DNA of 64,000 bases from Punica granatum. Lineage: Eukaryota; Streptophyta; Magnoliopsida; Myrtales; Lythraceae. This document shows, piece by piece, positions 57,768 through 64,000 of this stretch; position 1 is the first letter of the stretch; each line of letters begins with the position of its first letter. Under the pieces are notes generated by a model. The model had not been told where the DNA came from. It was given only the letters and a program-made list of their open reading frames with translations, and made no database searches. The translations under genes were made by a program, and so were the position numbers. The stretch lies in contig NC_045134.1 of the NCBI RefSeq assembly GCF_007655135.1, positions 11,986,982 through 12,050,981 on the forward strand, written 5' to 3'.

Positions 57768-57780
57768 AAAGAGGGGCAAG
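57768..57780 (+). other. Polypurine tract
   Basis: AAAGAGGGGCAAG directly before the 3' LTR (57,782), the expected site for plus-strand priming. Confidence 0.75.
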
Positions 57781-57781
57781 C

Positions 57782-60700
57782 TGTCAGCACCCAATTTCGG
57801 TCGACCGGCTCCAGAGGGGCAAAATCGTCATTTTTACCATCCATCGGAGGGAAGTATTTCTGGTTAATTGCATGAGCACTCGCGACTTTTGGAGATAGAT
57901 ATCTCCTCAATTTAGCGCCAATTTACCATTTTTTTTCAAAAAAATACTCCATGGGTAGTCCTTGAATTTTACATGCGCCAACGTCAATTTTTAAAATTCA
58001 GGACTAAAATTAAGGCCGAAAAATATTTTATTGCGTAACATTGATCCATGAATTTTTCTGAACACAATATCAGTCTCGGATTAATTTTTCGACACCCAAT
58101 TGCAAAGACGAGAATTTTAATCTCTACGCGCGTTAAACTTGAATTTTCGAATTTTTTGAATTTCTATTAAAAAAAAAGAACAAAGTGGCTGGGCCGGTCA
58201 GAGTCGGTCAGACAACTCTGACCGACCGTTGAAAAAAATAAAAATAAAAAGCAAGTCAGAGGCAACGGTCAGAATCTGACCGTTGCCCCTCTTTCCTGCC
58301 ATTTCCTTTTCTTTCTTTCTTCTTCTTTCCTTCTTCTCTTCAGCCGTTTCGTTTTTTTTTTCCGGGACCACACCCCCGATCCTCCCAGCTGGATTTCTTC
58401 ACGCTCCATCACCTCTAGATCACGGCTCGTCCTAGCAGCTCACTCCCTCAGCTCATTCGGCCCGAAGCCCTAGCCGTTCAATCCCTTCAGCTGAGCCAAG
58501 AATAGAAACCCTAGCAATAAAAACCCTAACTTTCCTCTCCACGAAAAGAAGAAGACCAGGGACGAAAAAAAAACTCCGACTCTCTCTCACGCTCTCTCAG
58601 CTCGAGTACTCCCGGAAAATCCAAAAAAGAAAAGAAACCCTAGCTGCTCTCGGATGGAACCGTCGGTTGTCGAAAGAAAACCCTAACGAACAATTCCCGA
58701 TAGCTCTCTCTTACCTCACCTCCGGCTCGACTCCTCTCGGAAAAAGCCCACAGCTCCTACCACAGACTCTCTCCAGAAAACCCTCACGCTCTCAACTTGT
58801 TCATCCTTGCCCCCGTGCCCCAGAAAATCTTCAGCTCCTCCCCTAAAGATACACGGACCTCTCTTTCCTCGACTGTGCAGGTTAACCCGGCTCTCGCCAG
58901 TACTTGAGCCACGTCCAACAAGTCGCCGGAGGCCCCAAGGAACCGAGAGTTCGCATGCACACCGCCGGAGCCATCGGAGCCACCCAGCCCTTCCTCTCGG
59001 ATGTTGTCTGCACTAGTCGGGTCTGCCACAACCCGACTCGCCCTCCTACAGCCCGAACTCCCTCAGTTCACGCTCGGCCTTCAGCTCCCACGTTCTCTCA
59101 GACCTCGGCTCCCTTAGCTCCTCGTCCGGCCTCCAGCTCGCCTCTCGCCACCACCCGAGCCGCTCGGCCGCCCCGAACTAGATCCCTTCCTCTCCTTTAT
59201 TTCGTTTTTTTGCTAACCGGGTCAACTTCTCTCCGGGCCAGCGCAGGTAGCAACCCAGTCCGGATCCAATCGCCCAGTCCAGATCTCCTCGGCCCAGCCC
59301 GCGTTCAGCAGTGGCCCAGTCGCGTCGGCCCACTCGGCCCAATCCAGTGGATCTTAGCCCAGTTTGATCGCGGCCCGTCCGAGCTTCCTCGGCCCAGTCC
59401 ATCCTACCAGATCTCAGCCTGTCACGGCCCGGCCCGACTCGCCCAGCAATTTTTGACTTTTTTTTTCATTTTTCTTATTTACAGAATCACCCCTCAACTT
59501 CCCGAACTAGGTAAATCCTCTACTTAGTGACATGTTTAGGGCTCATTTTCTGAATGCCTATGTTTGCTTGGATGAATATGATGCGAAATGAGTGCTATTG
59601 GGGCTGTGTGGGTGATCGGATTTGTCGCAAACTCGATTTTACGAACTTTTCGTTTTGTCTCATTTCAATACAGAGGACGCTTTTATTTTTTTATTTTTTC
59701 AGATCTGCCCCGAATTTTAAAATTATTATTAGTTAAGTCCCGGCCATTTTTAATATTTTCCAATCAGTCCTTGGATTTTCCAGAATTTTCTAACCTTTCC
59801 TAGGAACTTTTCAAGTCGTTTCAGTTTGGTCCCGGGGCCATTTTCGCCTTTTTCAGATCTGCCCCGAATTTTAAAATTATTTCTAGTCAAGTACCGGTCA
59901 TTTTAATATCTTCATATCAGTCCTCGAAATTTTCAGAATTTTCTAAATCAGTTCCAAACTTTTCGTGTCGTTACAGTTTCGTCCCCGCAGCATTTTATTT
60001 TTCAGAATAGTCCCTGAGCTTCCAAATCAGTTTCAGATAAGTCCTGGGTCATTTTCAGTAATTTTTGCAAAGTCCAGAATTTTTCCAAAATTTTAAATCA
60101 GTCCCTGAACTTTCTGAAATTTTCAAATCAGTCCCTGTTCTTTTAAAATTGTCCAAATCAGTCCCCGAACATTTTCCAGAGATATCCAATCCCTTTCCTA
60201 CTTGGATTCCCGACCGACAACACATGTGCCTCGTTTAAATATTTTTGTTTATGTAATTATATGTAGGGGTGTGCACAGATACCAGGTATACCCGGAACCG
60301 GTCGGAACCTACCCGTTAGGGTAGGATCCGGGTAGCTTGTATTGAAAATAGGGTAAGGTCTGTGTATCAAAATAAGGAACCGGTAAAATTCGATTCCGGT
60401 TCCGGTTCCAACCTACAAGGTACCCAGAACCGAAATCAGAACCGGTATCCGGAACCGGATGATAATTACTAAAAAAAAAAAAGGAAAGGTAAAGTTAGTC
60501 TGTATTACAGACTAACAGAGTCGGGAAGATTGAGGTGAAGACACAAGACAGGAAGGAAGAGCGAAGAGGAACCCTAAATCGCAAATCGTCCTCGTCTCCG
60601 ACTCCAGTTCCTCTCGTCTCCGACTCTCCACTCCAGCTTCTCTCCGTCGGTCGCATCTCGTCTCCGACTCTCCACTCCGGCTCTCTTTCCCGCTGAGCTT

Positions 60701-63700
60701 CTTTTCTACTCCAAATCTGTCACTCTCGACTCCGACCCTCCACTCCGGCTCCTCTCTGTCGCTCTCGTCTCCGACTCTCCTTCAAGCTCCCTTTCCCCGG
60801 TGAGATTCTCGTCTGGACTCCACTGCTCACCTAAGCATAGGAATTGCTGACCTTTGCTGCTCTGTTTTCTCTCGGGACGGTTCCAGTTGATAAGGAAATC
60901 CTCGGGCTGCGGTGAGTGATCCATAGGAATTTTGTTTATTTAAATTTTCAGCTAGGGTTAGGCTTTTGGCAGACATGTGCTTAGATGGTTAGACCGAAGG
61001 CAGTATGGGAAATTGGTTGATTTGTGTTTGTGCTTCATACAGAATAATGACATTTGGGTCGGTAGTCCTATGATGCTATGTTTTTGAGTTAGGTTGTGAC
61101 TTTAGCGAGTATTCAAGCTCTTGAGATGTCTGGTTTATCTTTTGATGCTCAGTCTGTTGAATTGATATGATAATAAACTTTTAGGTTTTTCTAATTGATC
61201 GATGCAATTTCTTCTCCCATCTTTTTGTCGGTGTTAGCAACCGTCGTTTTTGACCAACTGGGTTTATTGGAGTGAAGATTTGCTATCATACTTTGTTCTG
61301 CAGTCGGATTTACGACCTGCAAGGGATAGCTATACACTGAGTCTATCAGGTGTAACTGGTTCGTAATGATTTTTCTAATTGGTGAGCGACGTGTCGAGGG
61401 GTTCTGTAGTTTAGGGCTAGAGAATGTAGGTTGATTTGCCTGCTTAACTTATCAAAGGCCTAACATGGGGGGAAATATTGGCCGAGTCCTAGTCAGAGCT
61501 AAGCATGGTATTGCTCTGCTTCTGTTCGTTGGTAGGTATAGTGCTGGTGCGGCTATGGACACTTCACCTTATCAGGTTCTTGTTAGGCGGTGGATGAGGC
61601 AGTAGCAACTTAATTAATTATTGCTACGATCATAGTCATGTCATTCTCAAAATTTTGCTATAGGAAAATCATTTTTTGAGAAAAAGATTTTCTTTACATC
61701 TTCGGTTCAGAAAGATGCACCTTGTTACGCTCTTCGACCTTCTAAGTACTATGATTGAGCATGAACTCGAGAAAGCTACGAAAGGTTACACTTGTCATCC
61801 TTTAATCTTCTATAATTGAAATTGAAGGAAGCCATGTGAATGGACCGCTTCAATATGATAATTTTTACTGCATCACATGGATATGTTCATTAGGATGGTT
61901 GGTTGAGACTTGAAATTGCATTTATACATAAAGAAATTATTGGGGTGTTATTTAGATTCTCAGGCTTGGTTTTTTATTGTTGGTCTTACAATAAAGTCAT
62001 GTCTCTCCGATAATTTATGACTCGATTTTCCATGGCTTGAAAACAATGTTCCAAAGAAGTGAAACTTTTTTAAATTTTGATTAGGGAATAATACTGGTTG
62101 TCAACAAATAGCGAAAATATGCGGCTGAATGAGTTATAGATTCTACTTGTTCGCTTATTTGTTCCCAGAAGGGGTTGACTTGATGAAGGCTTTAGAAATT
62201 AGAAGTTCTCAGTGCCGATTAATCTAAATCTATGCCGATATTATATTTGCCGTGATTACTGATTATGGGTAGGATATTTTCGGTTTTATTTAGTGAGACA
62301 AAAAAAATTACAGGTTTCAACAGGGTACCCGAAACCTGTGGTATAATACAGGGTCCGGATAGGTTCCGGTTCCATGATTCAACAGGGTAGGGTCCGGTTC
62401 CAAAATCTTGGAACCGGTCCCTTACAGGGTAGGGTCTGGGTATCATGAAAAAGACAGGGTACTCGGAACCAATCACCCCTAATTATATGTATGCAACATG
62501 ATAATATTCTTTGCATGATTTTTTTTTTCATGAATCGGTGTCGTTTATTTGATATCATTTATATTATGTTTGTGTATGTTTGTATGTGTTCATCACGATC
62601 ATGGCGGCACCGATTGTATAAAATTTGTATGTTTGTCGTGTTTGACGTGATGATGTGCTCTTGATCCGTGTTTAAGTGCTTTATTTTCTCGTTTAATTCG
62701 AAACCTCACACGAATCAGTTTAATAATGTAAACTCGGCCTAAAATCAAAAGTTTAATTTCAAGACCGTTGGAAATTAGAATTTATCGGGCGGTCCACTAA
62801 TGGCCATTCCGACAGCTCGAAATTCGTAGACTAAAAGCATTTGGTAAAATTCCAATTAACCTAAAAGATTCCACACACGGGGTAATTAGGACGATGAATT
62901 TGGCTAAGTTAAAATCATTTGATCTCTTTTAAGTGAATTGCACGAATCGGTTAATAATCTATAATCGCGTTGACAGTTCAAAAACTGTAGTCATGCTCTT
63001 TTAAAATTCACAATTTCAAAAGCACCGAGATACGTGTCACGTAATTTCTACTTTCCGTACACACACATATTTTTCGGTTCAAGGGCATGATTACCGGTTC
63101 TTGATCTGTCATCACCCTAGGGTAGGTTTGTGCTTAAAATGGGTCAAAACACGAAAAAAAATTCATTACAAACTCGGCTTAATTAAACATGGGCAAATAG
63201 TTGAGCAAAGGGCTAGGTTTCGGGCTTTAGACAAAAAGAACACTCCTAATCTGTAAAGGCCACACTGTCACAATACAGGAAATTCTAAAAACAACACACA
63301 CATCCGAGACTCGATTACAAACATTGTGTTTGTCGGGTTCATAAAAATAATGCCGAATGCTACATCCTTTCTCTATCATCCTGTTTTGTTTGTTTTAGGG
63401 TAGGATTTGTATGCCAAGATACCCCGGTTAATAATCGTTTAATTCACGTAAATTCGGCAATAACAAAACCCCATTATTTGTTTATTTGTGTTTGCTTGTT
63501 ACATTCTCGCACTTGTTTGTTATGCGGATCGAGCCCGATCCTTAGGATACGATTTACACGGGTCCAACGCCCCTAATCGTCGATCACGGGGTTCAATGCT
63601 CCCATACACCGAGTGCACATCCTAATTTAATTTTCAGTCTTTTCCAAACCACACGGTGAGCACGAGTGGAATAATGACCGAACGCGAACCGATCGGGACT

Positions 63701-64000
63701 CAGTCGTTGTAATATGTATTTTTATTTGAGAGAACAATGTGAGGGTTCTATGTTGTACATTTATTCATGTAAGAGTCCCGATCGGATAGCGGATGGTCGG
63801 AGAGTTTCTTCGAATTTACGATGTCAAAACGCGTAAGATGAGCGGAACTTAATTAAGCGGTAATTAAATAAAAAATGGCAAGCCTAGACAAGCTAGAGTA
63901 CCGATAGGGCATGCGAGATATAGGCTTGCATGTAACAGAATCCCCGAATTCGGAACCTCGGATTTCGTAGACCATATGCATTAGCAATTAGGTGTACCTT
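57782..64000 (+). repeat. 3' LTR of Tat element, interrupted by a hAT element, cut by window end
   Basis: Matches the 5' LTR from its first base (TGTCAGCACCC) to the position equivalent to 45,896. A 2.2 kb block (60,264-62,481) plus an 8 bp duplication is absent from the 5' LTR. Outside it the two LTRs differ by scattered substitutions and short indels. Telo-boxes, palindromes and most GGCCCA words are kept. Confidence 0.9.
60264..62481. mobile_element. Non-autonomous hAT-type transposon (2,218 bp)
   Basis: Ends TAGGGGTG ... CACCCCTA are exact 8 bp inverted repeats, and attatatg is duplicated on both sides (60,256-60,263 and 62,482-62,489); the 5' LTR shows the single-copy empty site near 44,373. 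An 8 bp duplication with such ends fits hAT. Near both ends are many gtaccc, ggaaccgg and gggtaggg(t/g)ccgg subterminal repeats in opposite orientation. The interior has no transposase ORF. It has CT-rich leader-like sequence with repeats of ctccgactctccactcc (60,595-60,790), splice-donor-like words (ccggtgagattc, gcggtgagtgatc) and about 1.2 kb of intron-like T-rich DNA. It could be a deletion derivative of an autonomous hAT or carry a captured gene 5' end. Confidence 0.8.

Larger units (their letters stand above)
41895..64000 (+). mobile_element. Tat/Ogre-type Ty3/Gypsy retrotransposon, about 22 kb, runs off the window
   Basis: Order: 5' LTR, PBS, ORF1, gag, protease with G-patch, RT, RNase H, a second archaeal-type RNase H, integrase, a 1.9 kb non-coding tail with two repeat blocks, polypurine tract and 3' LTR. 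An extra ORF before gag, a second RNase H between the first RNase H and integrase, very long LTRs and introns between coding blocks are marks of the Tat clade, Ogre type. By comparison with the 5' LTR, about 178 bases of 3' LTR lie beyond the window. One frameshift, several in-frame stops and a hAT insertion in the 3' LTR make this copy defective, though its transcripts could be mobilised in trans. Confidence 0.9.

Noticed and set aside
56314..57875. Overlapping forward ORFs of 517, 509, 186 and 102 codons as real genes
   Set aside because: They are the same minisatellite read in three frames. A 73 bp period with no stop in any frame explains all of them.
60706..60924. 72-codon minus ORF as the hAT transposase
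   Set aside because: No DDE or hAT dimerisation motif; it is the reverse of the CT-rich leader repeats.

Overview
The window is nuclear DNA of a flowering plant, most likely a eudicot. It shows GT-AG introns, AT-rich intergenic DNA, a xylan glucuronosyltransferase (GUX) gene, a TED7-type xylem gene, a glycolipid-transfer-domain gene, plant retrotransposon families (Copia, Tat/Ogre-type Gypsy, hAT, tRNA-derived SINEs) and a decayed endogenous caulimovirus-like sequence. I cannot name the species. Nothing prokaryotic or organellar was seen.

Layout. 1-2.0 kb is AT-rich intergenic DNA. 2.05-9.97 kb is a minus-strand, heavily mutated endogenous pararetrovirus (RT, RNase H and a further ORF region), split by a roughly 3.1 kb LTR-like insertion at about 5.0-8.2 kb. 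10-15 kb is intergenic with two SINEs. 15.3-18.0 kb is a six-exon gene of the GLTP family (ACD11-homolog type). 18.35-24.5 kb is an abnormal minus-strand Copia arrangement: an LTR flanked on both sides by the target-site sequence, about 0.9 kb of flank, a truncated Copia coding region, a second LTR, and a second, almost identical copy of the flank. 24.5-29.8 kb is intergenic with a possible LINE remnant, a MITE candidate and a large A-rich/T-rich inverted repeat.

29.8-32.8 kb is a GUX-family gene (GT8, xylan glucuronosyltransferase), and 37.26-37.94 kb is a single-exon TED7-like gene. Both are tied to xylem secondary walls: one decorates xylan, the other is linked to the cellulose synthase complex. 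33-37 kb and 38-41.9 kb are otherwise intergenic with decayed repeats and a third SINE.

41,895 to the window end is one very large Tat/Ogre-type Gypsy retrotransposon on the plus strand. It has a 4.2 kb 5' LTR, a PBS, an extra ORF1 with a predicted intron, gag with a zinc finger, protease and G-patch, a predicted intron before RT, RT, RNase H, a second RNase H, integrase, a long 3' non-coding region with two tandem-repeat blocks, a polypurine tract and a 3' LTR cut by the window edge about 180 bp before its end. The 3' LTR carries a 2.2 kb hAT-type insertion with an 8 bp target duplication. The coding region has one frameshift and at least six in-frame stops, so this copy is not autonomous.

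Most notable signals: (1) a 73 bp-period minisatellite of short inverted repeats after integrase, open in all three forward frames; (2) a palindrome plus telo-box plus GGCCCA cluster in both Tat LTRs that looks like a plant cell-cycle promoter; (3) the chimeric Copia duplication with indel-only differences; (4) two predicted introns in the Tat element; (5) a clean hAT insertion carrying sequence that looks like a host-type 5' leader.
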